From Janthinobacterium tructae (GTDB taxonomy: Bacteria > Pseudomonadota > Gammaproteobacteria > Burkholderiales > Burkholderiaceae_D), in the NCBI RefSeq assembly GCF_006517255.1, contig NZ_CP041185.1, positions 1 through 64,000 on the forward strand: a DNA stretch of 64,000 nt, in the 5' to 3' direction. Below the pieces are notes generated by a model. That model saw nothing but the letters and a program-made list of their open reading frames with translations. It had not been told where the DNA came from and ran no database searches. Positions 14,759 through 23,282 of the stretch are shown in pieces. Each line of letters starts with the position of its first letter. Within the stretch, counting starts at the first letter, position 1. The position numbers and the translations under genes are program-made.

Positions 14759-17011
14759 TCATGGGGCGGGCGATTGCGGCGCCGCAACGGGCAGCTGCAG
14801 GGTGAAGGTGGTGCCGCTGCCGGCGCCGGTGCTGCTGATGGCGTCGATATGGCCGCCCAGCACGCCCGTGACGATGTTGTGCGCCACATGCAGGCCCAGG
14901 CCCGAACCACCGGAACCGAGCTTGGTCGTGAAGAAGGGGTCGTAGACATGCGCCAGGTCGTCGGCGGCGATGCCCACGCCCGTATCGCTGATGGACAGGG
15001 TGATCGTCTGCCCATCGTCGCTGCCGTACGCGGTGATGGCGATATTGCCGCCGCTGCGGCCCTCGAAGGCATGGCGCAGGCAGTTCTCCAGCAGGTTGCT
15101 CAGCACCTGGCCCAGCGGACCGGGATAGCTGTCCATGGCCAGGCCGTCCGGCACGTCTTGCGTCAGGCTCAGGCCGGCGGCCTTGAGGGGTGTGGACATG
15201 GGCAGCATCAGTTCGGCGACGAACTGGCGCAGCAGGAAATGGCGGCGCTGCGAGCTGGCGCGGTCGACGGCGATCTGCTTGAAGCTCGAGACCAGGTCGG
15301 CAGCGCGCTGCAGGTTGCGCAGCATGATGGCGTCCGCTTCGCTGGCCTGGGTCAGGTAGGCGCCCAGTTCGGAGCGGCGCAAGCCATCGAGGAAGCTGGC
15401 CTGGATTTCGCGCGTGCGCTCGGCCATCGTGGTGGCCACCACCAGGCCGTTGCCGATCGGCGTATTGAGTTCATGCGCGATGCCGGCCACCAGCGCACCG
15501 AGCGCGGCCAGCTTGTCGCGGCGCACCAGTTCTGCTTGCGTGATGGACAGGTTTTCCAGTGCCGCGGCCAGTTCCAGGTTGGTTTGCTCCGAATGCTCCT
15601 TCGCCTGTGTCAGGGCCGCCGTGCGTACGGCCACCAGCTCTTCCAGGTGGGTGCGGTGGCGCTGCAGCTCGAGTTCATGGCGCATGCGGCCAATCGCGAT
15701 GCCGGCCAGGTCGCTTGCCGTGTCGATCAGTTCCAGGTCGCGCGCATCGGGCTGGTGCACTTCGCGGTAGTACATGGCGAAAGAGCCGAGGACGCTGCCA
15801 TCCTGGCCGAAGATGGGGCGCGACCAGCAGGCTCGCAAGCCGAACGGTGCGGCCAGCTCGCAGTAGGGGGCCCACAGCGGATCGTGCATGATGTCGCTGA
15901 CCACCACCGGTTCGCGCCGGAACATGGCCGTACCGCAGGAACCCACGCCGGGGCCGATGGCCATGCCTTCGAGCAGGGCCATGTACTCGGGCGGCAGGCT
16001 GGGGCCGGCCGCGCTGTGCATGTGGATGCCGTCGTCGTCGAGCAGCATGATGGAACAGAGCACGCCGCGCGACTGGCCTTCGATCAGCAGCAGCAGCTGG
16101 CTCAGGGTGGGGATCAGGGGCGCGCCCTTGGCGACCATCTCCAGCAAGGCGCTCTGGCCCGCGCGCATCGCGTCGGCGAGGTTGCGTTCGGTCAAGTCGA
16201 TGATGCGCGCATGCACCAGTTGGCGGCCCGGCACGGACAAGCGCATCAGCCGGATTTCGCAGGCGATCGGGTGGCTGTCGCGGTGGCAGCAGCTGGCGCG
16301 GAAGACGACGATCTTGCCTTGCAAGGTATCGCGGATCTTTTCTTCCAGCAATTGCGGCGAGGCGCGGCCATCGTCCTGATGCGTGGGGAACAGCGGCTCC
16401 ATGCCGCCTTGCAGCAGCTCGGCCAGCGGCATGCCGAACAATTCTTCGGCCAGGTGGTTGGCGTCGATCAGCAGGCGGTTGTCGATGTCGAACAGCAGCA
16501 CCGCATCGGGCGAGCCTGCCAGGATGGAGTGGTAATTGACTTCCAGCGTTTGCGGATGCAGGGGCCGCTGCGGCGTGGCAAGGGTGGCGGAAGGGCGGGC
16601 GGCGGACGCCTCGGCCTTGTGCAGCGCCAGTTCCATGAGGATTTTTTCCGCCACGTCGCGTGCATTGAAGGGCATCTTGATGTAGTCGCTAGCACCGGCG
16701 CCCACGCTGCGGCCCTGTTCTTCGGCGCTGGGGGTGGCTGACATCAGCAGCAGGGGCACGCCATGGCGTCCGCCCGCATTGCGCAGGCGCATGCAGGTGG
16801 CGCCGATATTCGTGCCGGCCAGGGCCGCGTCGAGCAGGATCAGGTCCGTGCCGCCAGCGGCCAGTTCCACACCTTCGTCGATATCGCCCGCCAGTCCCGT
16901 GCCCAGGTTATGCCGGTCCAGCACATACAGCAGTTCGCGCACATCGTTCGGCGAATTGCTGACCAGTAGCACGTTGGCCCGGTCGGCGATGGAAGAAATC
17001 AACTGATTCAT
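14759..17011 (-). CDS. Sensor histidine kinase with N-terminal receiver, PAS and GAF domains
   Basis: A 750-residue soluble kinase. Residues 10-130 form a receiver ('TDLILLDAALAG' with the phospho-Asp, Lys in 'DYIKMPF'). A PAS domain follows ('ILAGSPDAVLLFDIDNRLL'), then a GAF domain ('SIMLLDDDGIHMHSAAGPSLP' region, 'GPGVGSCGTAMFRREPVVV'). A coiled linker leads to the HisKA-type 'GALVAGIAHELNTPIGNGL' and the HATPase boxes 'LSNLLENCLRHAF', 'SISDTGVGIA', 'GSGLGLHVAHNIV'. No membrane segment is present, so it senses a cytoplasmic cue. With the receiver at the front it may itself be the target of another kinase. No response regulator gene adjoins it. Confidence 0.9.
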   Translation of the reverse strand: MNQLISSIADRANVLLVSNSPNDVRELLYVLDRHNLGTGLAGDIDEGVELAAGGTDLILLDAALAGTNIGATCMRLRNAGGRHGVPLLLMSATPSAEEQGRSVGAGASDYIKMPFNARDVAEKILMELALHKAEASAARPSATLATPQRPLHPQTLEVNYHSILAGSPDAVLLFDIDNRLLIDANHLAEELFGMPLAELLQGGMEPLFPTHQDDGRASPQLLEEKIRDTLQGKIVVFRASCCHRDSHPIACEIRLMRLSVPGRQLVHARIIDLTERNLADAMRAGQSALLEMVAKGAPLIPTLSQLLLLIEGQSRGVLCSIMLLDDDGIHMHSAAGPSLPPEYMALLEGMAIGPGVGSCGTAMFRREPVVVSDIMHDPLWAPYCELAAPFGLRACWSRPIFGQDGSVLGSFAMYYREVHQPDARDLELIDTASDLAGIAIGRMRHELELQRHRTHLEELVAVRTAALTQAKEHSEQTNLELAAALENLSITQAELVRRDKLAALGALVAGIAHELNTPIGNGLVVATTMAERTREIQASFLDGLRRSELGAYLTQASEADAIMLRNLQRAADLVSSFKQIAVDRASSQRRHFLLRQFVAELMLPMSTPLKAAGLSLTQDVPDGLAMDSYPGPLGQVLSNLLENCLRHAFEGRSGGNIAITAYGSDDGQTITLSISDTGVGIAADDLAHVYDPFFTTKLGSGGSGLGLHVAHNIVTGVLGGHIDAISSTGAGSGTTFTLQLPVAAPQSPAP

Positions 17012-17114
17012 GGTGTCGCGTCCTTACGCGTATTGTGAGGCTAGTATTACATCAAGGCAAGGAGGAGTAAACGATAATTCTTGATGGCCAAAAGCAATGC
17101 GTTTGCGCGCCGTG

Positions 17115-17540
17115 TTACGCTGCGTTTTGTGCGTACGGCAGTGCGAGTTCGGCGCGCGCCTGTTCGATGCGCGGGTAATTATCTTCGATCCAGTCGACCA
17201 GCACGGCCAGGCGTTCGGCCGCTTCGCGTCCCAGCGGCGTGAGGCTGTATTCCACCTTGGGCGGTATCACCAGATAGGCCTGTCGCAGCACGAAGCCGTC
17301 GCCCGTCAGCGCATCCAGGGTTTGCGCCAGCATTTTTTCGCTGACCCCGCCCACTTCGCGGCGCAGTTCGCTGAAGCGCCGCGTGCCGCTCAGCAGTAAT
17401 ACCAGTACCAGCACGGCCCAGCGGCTGGTCAGGTGGCTGAGCACGGCACGCGACGGACAGGCTGCCGCCAGCAGGTGCGCACCTTGGTTTTGCCGGGTGA
17501 GGGCGGCGCGCAGGCTGGCGCCGGGAGTGTCTGTGGACAT
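17115..17540 (-). CDS. HxlR-family transcriptional regulator (QorR-like)
   Basis: A 141-residue winged-helix protein. The HxlR core is visible: 'SRWAVLVLVLLLSGTRRFSELRR', 'VSEKMLAQTLDALTGDGFVLRQ' and 'VEYSLTPLGREAAERL'. A cysteine at about residue 28 ('AAACPSRAV') corresponds to the redox-sensing cysteine of QorR/HypR-type HxlR proteins, which respond to quinones, disulfide stress or aldehydes. It is divergent from a quinone-reductase-like gene, and TACTTAC repeats lie between the two starts, so it most likely represses that gene and itself. Confidence 0.88.
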   Translation of the reverse strand: MSTDTPGASLRAALTRQNQGAHLLAAACPSRAVLSHLTSRWAVLVLVLLLSGTRRFSELRREVGGVSEKMLAQTLDALTGDGFVLRQAYLVIPPKVEYSLTPLGREAAERLAVLVDWIEDNYPRIEQARAELALPYAQNAA

Positions 17541-17573
17541 GATAGTTGGCTTTCAAGTTTTACTGAAAATTCA

Positions 17574-17610
17574 TACTTACCAAAAGGTACGTACTTACAA
17601 TAAGTAAGTA
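17574..17610. promoter_or_regulatory. Putative HxlR/QorR operator cluster (TACTTAC repeats)
   Basis: TACTTAC occurs at 17574-17580 and 17592-17598, with the inverted GTAAGTA at 17604-17610. They lie in the 116-bp gap between the divergent regulator and reductase genes. QorR-type regulators are known to bind such TAC/GTA dyads, and the placement overlaps both promoter regions. Confidence 0.65.
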
Positions 17611-17656
17611 ATAGTCCTATTATAGGGTTTTACCACCCACGTACCAAGGAGAAATC

Positions 17657-18508
17657 ATGATTGTCATCACCGGCGCCACAGGCAAGCTGGGCCAGCACGT
17701 CATCGCCAGTCTGCTCACATCCGTCCCCGCAGACCACATCATCGCCGCCGTGCGCAATCCGGCCAAGGCCGTCAACCTGACGGCACTGGGCGTGCAAGTG
17801 CGCCAGGCTGACTACAACGATGGCGCCAGTCTCGATGCGGCGTTCAAAGGTGCAACGAAGATTTTGCTGATTTCGTCGAGCGAAGTGGGGCAGCGCGCGC
17901 AGCAGCACCAGAACGTCATCGATGCGGCCAGGCGGGCCGGCGTGGCCCTGCTGGCCTACACCAGCGTCTTGCGCGCCGATACATCGCCGCTGGGCCTGGC
18001 CGCCGAGCACGTGATCACGGAAGCGGCGATTCGCGCGTCCGGCCTGCCGTACACTTTCCTGCGCAACGGCTGGTACCTGGAAAACCATACGGAACACCTG
18101 GCGCCCGTGCTCGAGCATGGCGTGGTGCTGGGCGCGGCGCAAAACGGGCGTTTTTCGTCGGCCGCGCGCGCTGATTATGCCGCCGCCGCTGCCGCCGTGC
18201 TGACGGCCGACAAACCGCAAGCCATCTATGAACTCGCTGGCGACCAGGGCTTTACCCTGGCCGAGTATGCGGCCGAGGTGGCCCGCCAGTCGGGCAAGGT
18301 GATTGTGTATAAAGACTTGCCGCAGGCGGACTTCAAGGCGGCGCTGGTGGGTGTGGGCGTGCCGGAAGGCTTTGCCGACCTGCTGGCCGATTCCGATGCG
18401 GGCGCGGCCAAGGGTGCTCTGGAAGACAATGGCAAGCAATTAAGCGCGCTGATCGGCCGTCCGACGACGCGCCTGCTTGACGCCGTGAAGGCGGCGCTGG
18501 CCAAATAA
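17657..18508 (+). CDS. qorB: NmrA-like NAD(P)H:quinone oxidoreductase (QorB family)
   Basis: A 283-residue atypical SDR. 'IVITGATGKLGQHVI' is the nucleotide-binding loop, followed by 'AVRNPAKA', 'LLISSSEVGQRAQQHQNVIDAA' and 'YTFLRNGWYLENH', all typical of QorB/NmrA proteins. These reduce quinones with NADPH and protect against quinone stress. The active-site YxxxK of classical SDRs is absent, as expected for this branch. It starts after AAGGAG and is divergent from its probable HxlR repressor. Confidence 0.87.
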   Translation: MIVITGATGKLGQHVIASLLTSVPADHIIAAVRNPAKAVNLTALGVQVRQADYNDGASLDAAFKGATKILLISSSEVGQRAQQHQNVIDAARRAGVALLAYTSVLRADTSPLGLAAEHVITEAAIRASGLPYTFLRNGWYLENHTEHLAPVLEHGVVLGAAQNGRFSSAARADYAAAAAAVLTADKPQAIYELAGDQGFTLAEYAAEVARQSGKVIVYKDLPQADFKAALVGVGVPEGFADLLADSDAGAAKGALEDNGKQLSALIGRPTTRLLDAVKAALAK

Positions 18509-18556
18509 AGGGGGAGGGGGCCGCAGGTCGGGAAGGTCGCGCGGCATTCTGGAATG

Positions 18557-18594
18557 AAAAAAGCCGCAAACTCGTGAAAGTTTGCGGCTTTTTT
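18557..18594. terminator. Terminator after the first three tRNA-Leu genes
   Basis: AAGCCGCAAACT and AGTTTGCGGCTT form a 12-bp stem flanked by an A run and a T run, so it works in both directions. It lies just past the 3' end of the last tRNA-Leu in the minus-strand array and faces the end of qorB. A near-identical copy is at 19256-19293. Confidence 0.85.
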
Positions 18595-18607
18595 GCGAAT
18601 TAGGTAA

Positions 18608-18692
18608 TGGTGCCCACGAAGGGACTCGAACCCCTACACCCGAAGGCACATGGACCTGAACCATGCGCGTCTACCAATTCCGCCACGTGGGC
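18608..18692 (-). tRNA. tRNA-Leu(CAG), copy 1
   Basis: An 85-nt cloverleaf with encoded CCA. The acceptor stem is GCCCACG/CGTGGGC, the D-arm 'GGCGGAATTGGTAGAC', the anticodon loop TTCAGGT (anticodon CAG), there is a long class II variable arm (TGCCTTCGGGTGT) and the T-loop is GTTCGAGTC. It is the last gene of a three-gene minus-strand array. Confidence 0.96.
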
Positions 18693-18766
18693 ACTGATGC
18701 TGCTACTGCTTGCTACTCTATCTCACTACTGTACTGCGGACTACAACGAAAACAGCTCGTTGCTGG

Positions 18767-18851
18767 TGGTGCCCACGAAGGGACTCGAACCCCTACACCC
18801 GAAGGCACATGGACCTGAACCATGCGCGTCTACCAATTCCGCCACGTGGGC
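18767..18851 (-). tRNA. tRNA-Leu(CAG), copy 2
   Basis: Identical to copy 1 over the whole 85 nt, including CCA. It is separated from copy 1 by 74 bp and from copy 3 by 71 bp, with similar spacer sequence, which indicates tandem duplication. Confidence 0.96.
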
Positions 18852-18922
18852 ATTGTGCTGCTAACTGCGATACTGCCTTGCTACTGTACTGCGGATCACA
18901 ACAATCAACAACTTGTTGCTGG

Positions 18923-19007
18923 TGGTGCCCACGAAGGGACTCGAACCCCTACACCCGAAGGCACATGGACCTGAACCATGCGCGTCTACCAATTCCGCCA
19001 CGTGGGC
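18923..19007 (-). tRNA. tRNA-Leu(CAG), copy 3
   Basis: Identical to copies 1 and 2; the first transcribed gene of the three-gene array. Its 300-bp upstream spacer up to copy 4 holds the second terminator and presumably the promoter of this array. Confidence 0.96.
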
Positions 19008-19255
19008 ATTGTTACTGCTTGCTGCTTGTCGCTGCGTGTTCTGCAGCGAGGACAAAATCATAAGGGCTGGCGCGCATTCGGTCAATCAACATTTTGCACT
19101 TTTCTTCAAGAAACATGTTTTTTTCCCTGAAAAGGGCTGCTCCCTATGAAAAAATCTCAAATCTGCCTATTTTTTCAGCGTTTTCTTGCCGCTTTCTGTC
19201 CGCAGGCGTGTCTGGTGACTTGCTTGCCGGGAGGGGAGGGCTTTTCGCTGCGGAA

Positions 19256-19293
19256 ATGAAAAAAGCCGCAAACTCGTGAAAGTTTGCGGCCTT
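19256..19293. terminator. Terminator after tRNA-Leu copy 4
   Basis: The same GCCGCAAACT/AGTTTGCGGC stem as at 18557, with A and T runs on the two sides, plus the same 'GCGAATTAGGTAA' spacer leading into the tRNA. Terminator and tRNA were evidently copied as one block. Confidence 0.82.
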
Positions 19294-19309
19294 TTTGCGA
19301 ATTAGGTAA

Positions 19310-19394
19310 TGGTGCCCACGAAGGGACTCGAACCCCTACACCCGAAGGCACATGGACCTGAACCATGCGCGTCTACCAATTCCGCCACGTGGGC
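19310..19394 (-). tRNA. tRNA-Leu(CAG), copy 4
   Basis: Identical to the other three copies, with its own terminator downstream (19256-19293) and a TATAAT hexamer on the minus strand at 19451-19446, a suitable distance upstream. It therefore looks like a separate transcription unit. Confidence 0.96.
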
Positions 19395-19696
19395 ACTGAT
19401 GCTGCTGTGCTACTTGTTGCAAAATAACTTGGCAACAATTCTGCTATTATAGCGACTTGAAGAGTTTTGCGCCAGATGAGCTTTCGCTCCATACTGCACA
19501 TCAACCCTGTACCGCTTTCCTGCAACTGCATTCCCGTGAGGGTTTGTCGCTGCAAGAGACCAGGATTATAGAGCAATATTTGCCGAAGTCAAATGCATTG
19601 CGCAGCTTTTCTCCTTTTTTTCATCGGCGGGCGTCTTGTACTGTTTCCGACACGCTGTCCGTTAGGCAAACCAAGGCGTCCTCCGGTACACTACCG

Positions 19697-19728
19697 GACA
19701 TCACCGTGTCAATATTGACGGTGATGTC
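19697..19728. repeat. Inverted repeat upstream of rnr
   Basis: GACATCACCG and CGGTGATGTC form a perfect 10-bp stem around TGTCAATATTGA, itself partly palindromic. It lies 54 bp before the rnr start in the 387-bp gap between tRNA-Leu copy 4 and rnr, which otherwise shows only a weak -10 (TATAGA at 19769). It may be an operator or an RNA hairpin in the leader. Confidence 0.6.
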
Positions 19729-19781
19729 ATCGGTCTTTGTCTTCCGTTTGATCACTGTCAATAACAACTATAGAAATACTT

Positions 19782-22331
19782 TTGAGCCAAAATACCCACA
19801 CCATCCCCAGCCGGGAGGACATTCTCGGCATATTCCGCAGCGTCAACGCGCCTCTTGACCCGCAGTCTCTCGGGAAAACGCTGCAAGTGCATGCCGATTC
19901 CATGGATGTCCTGGTCCGTCGCCTGAAGGCGATGGAGCGCGACGGCCAGCTCAAGTCTGACGCCAGCGGTGTTTTCAGCCTGGCCGACCAGAGCGCGCTT
20001 GTCGCCGGTCGCGTCACCAGCCACCGCGATGGCTTCGGCTTTGTCATTCCCGACGACGCCAGCGCCGACCTGTTCCTGCCTGAGAAAGAAATGCAGAAAG
20101 TACTGCATGGCGACAAGGTCATGGCCCGCATCGTCGGCACGGACCGCCGTGGCCGCCCGGAAGGCACGATCGTCGAAGTCACTTACCGCGCCAATAGCCA
20201 CGTGATTGGCCGTCTGATCCAGGAAAACGGCACCTGGGTCGTGGCGCCGGAAGACCAGCGCATCGGCCAGGACATTTTAGTCACCGGTTCGGTGGGCAAG
20301 GCGAAAGCCGGCCAGATCGTCAGCGTCGAGCTGACCGAGCAACCGATGCGCTTCAAGCAGCCGGTCGGCAAGATCGTCGAAGTGCTGGGCGCCCTGGATG
20401 ACCCGGGCATGGAAATTGAAATTGCTGTGCGTAAATTTAACGTGCCGCACATTTTTTCCGCCGCCGCCCTCAAGCAAGCTGAAAAACTGCCGTTCGAAGT
20501 GCGCGACGCCGACCTGAAAGAGCGTGTTGACCTGCGCGACGTGCCGCTCGTCACCATCGACGGCGAAGACGCGCGCGATTTCGATGATGCCGTGTATTGC
20601 GAACCCGTCAAGATCGGCCGCGCCAACTGCTTCCGCCTGATCGTGGCGATTGCCGACGTCAGCCATTACGTGAAGCCGAACGACGCGCTCGATATCGATG
20701 CGCTCGAGCGCAGTACGTCCGTGTATTTCCCGCGCCGCGTGATCCCGATGCTGCCGGAGAAACTCTCGAATGGCTTGTGCTCGCTGAACCCGGCCGTCGA
20801 CCGTCTGACCCTCGTCTGCGACGCCGTCGTCAGCGACAAGGGCGAGCTGAAGGCATACCAGTTCTACCCGGCCGTGATTCACTCTGCCGCGCGCCTCACG
20901 TATGACGAAGTCGCTGCCGTGCTGGGCAACACCAAGGGACCCGAAGCGGCACGCCGCGCGGACATCCTGCCGCACCTGCAAAACCTGGAAGCCGTCTACC
21001 GCGCCTTGCTGAAAGCGCGCACGGAGCGGGGCGCCATCGATTTCGAGACGACGGAAACGTATATCGTCTGCAATAGCGCCGGCAAGATCGAAAAGATCAT
21101 CCCCCGCACGCGTAACGAAGCGCACAAGATCATCGAAGAGTGCATGCTGGCGGCCAACGTTTGCGCGGCCGACTTGTTGCTGCGCAATAAGCATCCAGGC
21201 ACTTACCGCATTCACGCCAGCCCGACCAAGGAAAAGCTCACGCAAGTGCGCACCTTCCTCAAGCAGGTTGGCCTGAACCTGACGGGCGGCGACACGCCAT
21301 CGGCATCGGATTACCAGGCCCTGATGCAGCAGATCAAGGAGCGTCCCGACGCGGCCCTGTTGCAAACGATGTTGCTGCGCTCGATGCAGCAAGCCGTCTA
21401 CAGCCCCGACAATATCGGTCACTTCGGCCTGGCGTACGAGGCGTATGCCCACTTCACCAGCCCGATCCGCCGCTATCCCGACCTGCTGACGCACCGCGCC
21501 ATCAAGGCCATCTTGCAAGGCAAGAAATACGAGCCGAAGCTGTCCGATAAGGTCGTGTTGAACACCAACGTGTCGAACGCCACGCGCAAGCAGCAAGCCA
21601 AGGACAAGGCCGACGGCAAGCCGAAGAAGACCGATCTGACGATCTGGGACGCGCTGGGCGTGCATTGCTCGGCCAACGAGCGCCGCGCCGACGAAGCGTC
21701 GCGCGACGTGGAAGCCTGGCTGAAGTGCTACTTCATGCAGGACAAGCTGGGCGAGGAATTCACCGGCACCATCACCGGCGTGACCACCTTCGGCGTCTTC
21801 GTGCAACTCGACACCCTGTTTGTCGAAGGCCTGGTGCACGTCACCGAACTGGGTACCGATTACTTCCAGTATGACGATGCGCGCCATGAATTGCGCGGCG
21901 AACGCACGGGAAAACGTTATCAATTGACCGACCGTCTGACGGTGCAAGTGGCAAGAGTCGACCTGGAAACGCGCAAGATCGACCTGCGCCTGGTGACCGA
22001 TGCGGAACTGGCGGGCGAAGAAGCGCCAGCCAAGCCGAACGGCGGCGGCAAGCGCAAGGGCGAAAAGAAATCCATGGTCAAGCCCGGTCCTGCGACCGAG
22101 CAGCGCCATGAGATCAAAGCCAGCGTCAACAACGGTGGCAAACCGGGCAATGGTTCCGGCGGCCGTTCCAACGGCGCCAAGGCGCAAGCCAAGCCTGCAG
22201 CCAAGGCCGTCCTGAAGGAAGCCCCCAAGGCCGCCGCGCCCAAGCGCAGCAAGAAACCTGCTGCGGCACCTGCCGCAGCGGCACCACGTGCAGCAAAAAC
22301 TGTATCAAAAACAAGCAAAAGCAAGCGATAA
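19782..22331 (+). CDS. rnr: Ribonuclease R (3'-5' exoribonuclease)
   Basis: An 849-residue RNase II/R family enzyme that degrades structured RNA from the 3' end. An N-terminal winged helix ('TIPSREDILGIFRSVNAP', residues 8-70) leads to cold-shock domains and the RNB catalytic domain with 'DGEDARDFDDAV' (Asp263-Asp269 bind Mg). 'AYAHFTSPIRRYPDL' is the family signature. An S1 domain ('FTGTITGVTTFGVFVQL') and a long Lys/Ala-rich basic tail follow. Start is TTG 19782; it gives the usual 'MSQNTHTIPSRE' N-terminus, but no Shine-Dalgarno sequence is visible. rlmB follows 15 bp later, the arrangement also seen in enterobacteria. Confidence 0.97.
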   Translation: MSQNTHTIPSREDILGIFRSVNAPLDPQSLGKTLQVHADSMDVLVRRLKAMERDGQLKSDASGVFSLADQSALVAGRVTSHRDGFGFVIPDDASADLFLPEKEMQKVLHGDKVMARIVGTDRRGRPEGTIVEVTYRANSHVIGRLIQENGTWVVAPEDQRIGQDILVTGSVGKAKAGQIVSVELTEQPMRFKQPVGKIVEVLGALDDPGMEIEIAVRKFNVPHIFSAAALKQAEKLPFEVRDADLKERVDLRDVPLVTIDGEDARDFDDAVYCEPVKIGRANCFRLIVAIADVSHYVKPNDALDIDALERSTSVYFPRRVIPMLPEKLSNGLCSLNPAVDRLTLVCDAVVSDKGELKAYQFYPAVIHSAARLTYDEVAAVLGNTKGPEAARRADILPHLQNLEAVYRALLKARTERGAIDFETTETYIVCNSAGKIEKIIPRTRNEAHKIIEECMLAANVCAADLLLRNKHPGTYRIHASPTKEKLTQVRTFLKQVGLNLTGGDTPSASDYQALMQQIKERPDAALLQTMLLRSMQQAVYSPDNIGHFGLAYEAYAHFTSPIRRYPDLLTHRAIKAILQGKKYEPKLSDKVVLNTNVSNATRKQQAKDKADGKPKKTDLTIWDALGVHCSANERRADEASRDVEAWLKCYFMQDKLGEEFTGTITGVTTFGVFVQLDTLFVEGLVHVTELGTDYFQYDDARHELRGERTGKRYQLTDRLTVQVARVDLETRKIDLRLVTDAELAGEEAPAKPNGGGKRKGEKKSMVKPGPATEQRHEIKASVNNGGKPGNGSGGRSNGAKAQAKPAAKAVLKEAPKAAAPKRSKKPAAAPAAAAPRAAKTVSKTSKSKR

Positions 22332-22346
22332 AAGAAGCGATAACAC

Positions 22347-23090
22347 ATGAAGAATAAAATGATTTTCGGCTTCCACGCCGTCACCTCGCGCCTGCGTCAT
22401 GAAGCGTCGTCCGTGGAAGAAATTTTCGTCGATGCCAGCCGCGTCGATGGCCGCATGAAAGACATGATCGCCGCCGCCAAGGCTGCCAACGTGCGCGTCA
22501 TGCCCGTCGATTCGTCGCGTCTGGACAAGATCGTCGGCACGCGTCGCCACCAGGGCGTGATCGCCTTTGCGTCGCAGCTGTCGCTGGCGCGCAATCTCGA
22601 TGAGCTGCTGGACGCCATCGATGGCCCGCCGCTGCTGTTGATACTCGACGGCATCACCGACCCGCACAACCTGGGCGCCTGCCTGCGCGTGGCCGACGGC
22701 GTTGGCGCACATGCCGTCATCGTGCCGAAGGACCGCGCCGTGGGTTTGAATACCACGGCTGCCAAGGTCGCCAGCGGTGCCGCCGAAACCGTCCCGTACA
22801 TCACCGTGACGAATCTGGCGCGCACCATGCGCGAATTGAAAGAGCGTGGCATCTGGCTGATCGGCACCACCGACGATGGCGAAAAAGGCTTGTATGAAGC
22901 CGATTTCACGGGCCCGACGGCCCTCGTCATGGGTTCCGAAGGCGAAGGCATGCGCCGTTTGACGCGCGACACCTGCGATATCCTGGTCAGCATCCCGATG
23001 TTCGGCTCCGTCGAGAGTCTGAACGTGTCCGTGGCATCGGGCGTGTGTCTCTATGAAGCCCGCCGCCAGCGCATCGCGAAAGAAGGCTAA
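22347..23090 (+). CDS. rlmB: 23S rRNA (guanosine-2251-2'-O)-methyltransferase
   Basis: A 247-residue SPOUT methylase of the SpoU/TrmH type. The N-terminal substrate-binding domain starts '[14 protein letters not shown]'. Knot motifs are '[20 protein letters not shown]' (motif 1), '[17 protein letters not shown]' (motif 2) and '[22 protein letters not shown]' (motif 3). It methylates G2251 in the P-loop of 23S rRNA. The start is preceded by GAAGCGATAACAC, a weak ribosome site, and the gene lies 15 bp after rnr, which suggests one operon. Length matches the family. Confidence 0.96.
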   Translation: MKNKMIFGFHAVTSRLRHEASSVEEIFVDASRVDGRMKDMIAAAKAANVRVMPVDSSRLDKIVGTRRHQGVIAFASQLSLARNLDELLDAIDGPPLLLILDGITDPHNLGACLRVADGVGAHAVIVPKDRAVGLNTTAAKVASGAAETVPYITVTNLARTMRELKERGIWLIGTTDDGEKGLYEADFTGPTALVMGSEGEGMRRLTRDTCDILVSIPMFGSVESLNVSVASGVCLYEARRQRIAKEG

Positions 23091-23093
23091 AAA

Positions 23094-23166
23094 ACGTCCA
23101 GGGCGGCGTTGCATTGCCTCGCCGTACTTGCGTACTGTCTTCGGCAATGCGCCTTGCCCTGAACGT
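23094..23166. repeat. Long imperfect hairpin after rlmB
   Basis: ACGTCCAGGGCGGCGTTGC and GCGCCTTGCCCTGAACGT form the arms of a 73-nt imperfect palindrome with the inner pair GCATTGC/GCAATGC. No T run follows. It looks like a mobile or dispersed intergenic palindrome rather than a simple terminator. Confidence 0.6.
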
Positions 23167-23188
23167 CTTGTAGCGCTTCTTTGATAAG

Positions 23189-23216
23189 CCGCCGCCCTTG
23201 AGGCGGCGGTTGTTTA
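23189..23216 (+). terminator. Probable rnr-rlmB terminator
   Basis: CCGCCGCC and GGCGGCGG close on CTTGA and are followed by TTGTTTAT. The GC-rich stem and T-rich tail, placed just after the long palindrome and before cysE, fit intrinsic termination. Confidence 0.6.
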
Positions 23217-23282
23217 TCTGCCTCTCCGGCAGCACGCCGCCGAATACGCTACCATTTGCGTTCCACCTTATCCATTTTCATT

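Noticed and set aside
14774..16741. Open frame of 655 codons on the plus strand
   Set aside because: It mirrors the sensor kinase gene and has no domain of its own.
18608..19394. Repeated 85-bp units with spacers, resembling a CRISPR array at first sight
   Set aside because: Each unit folds as tRNA-Leu(CAG); the spacers are irregular and related to one another, and no cas gene is near.
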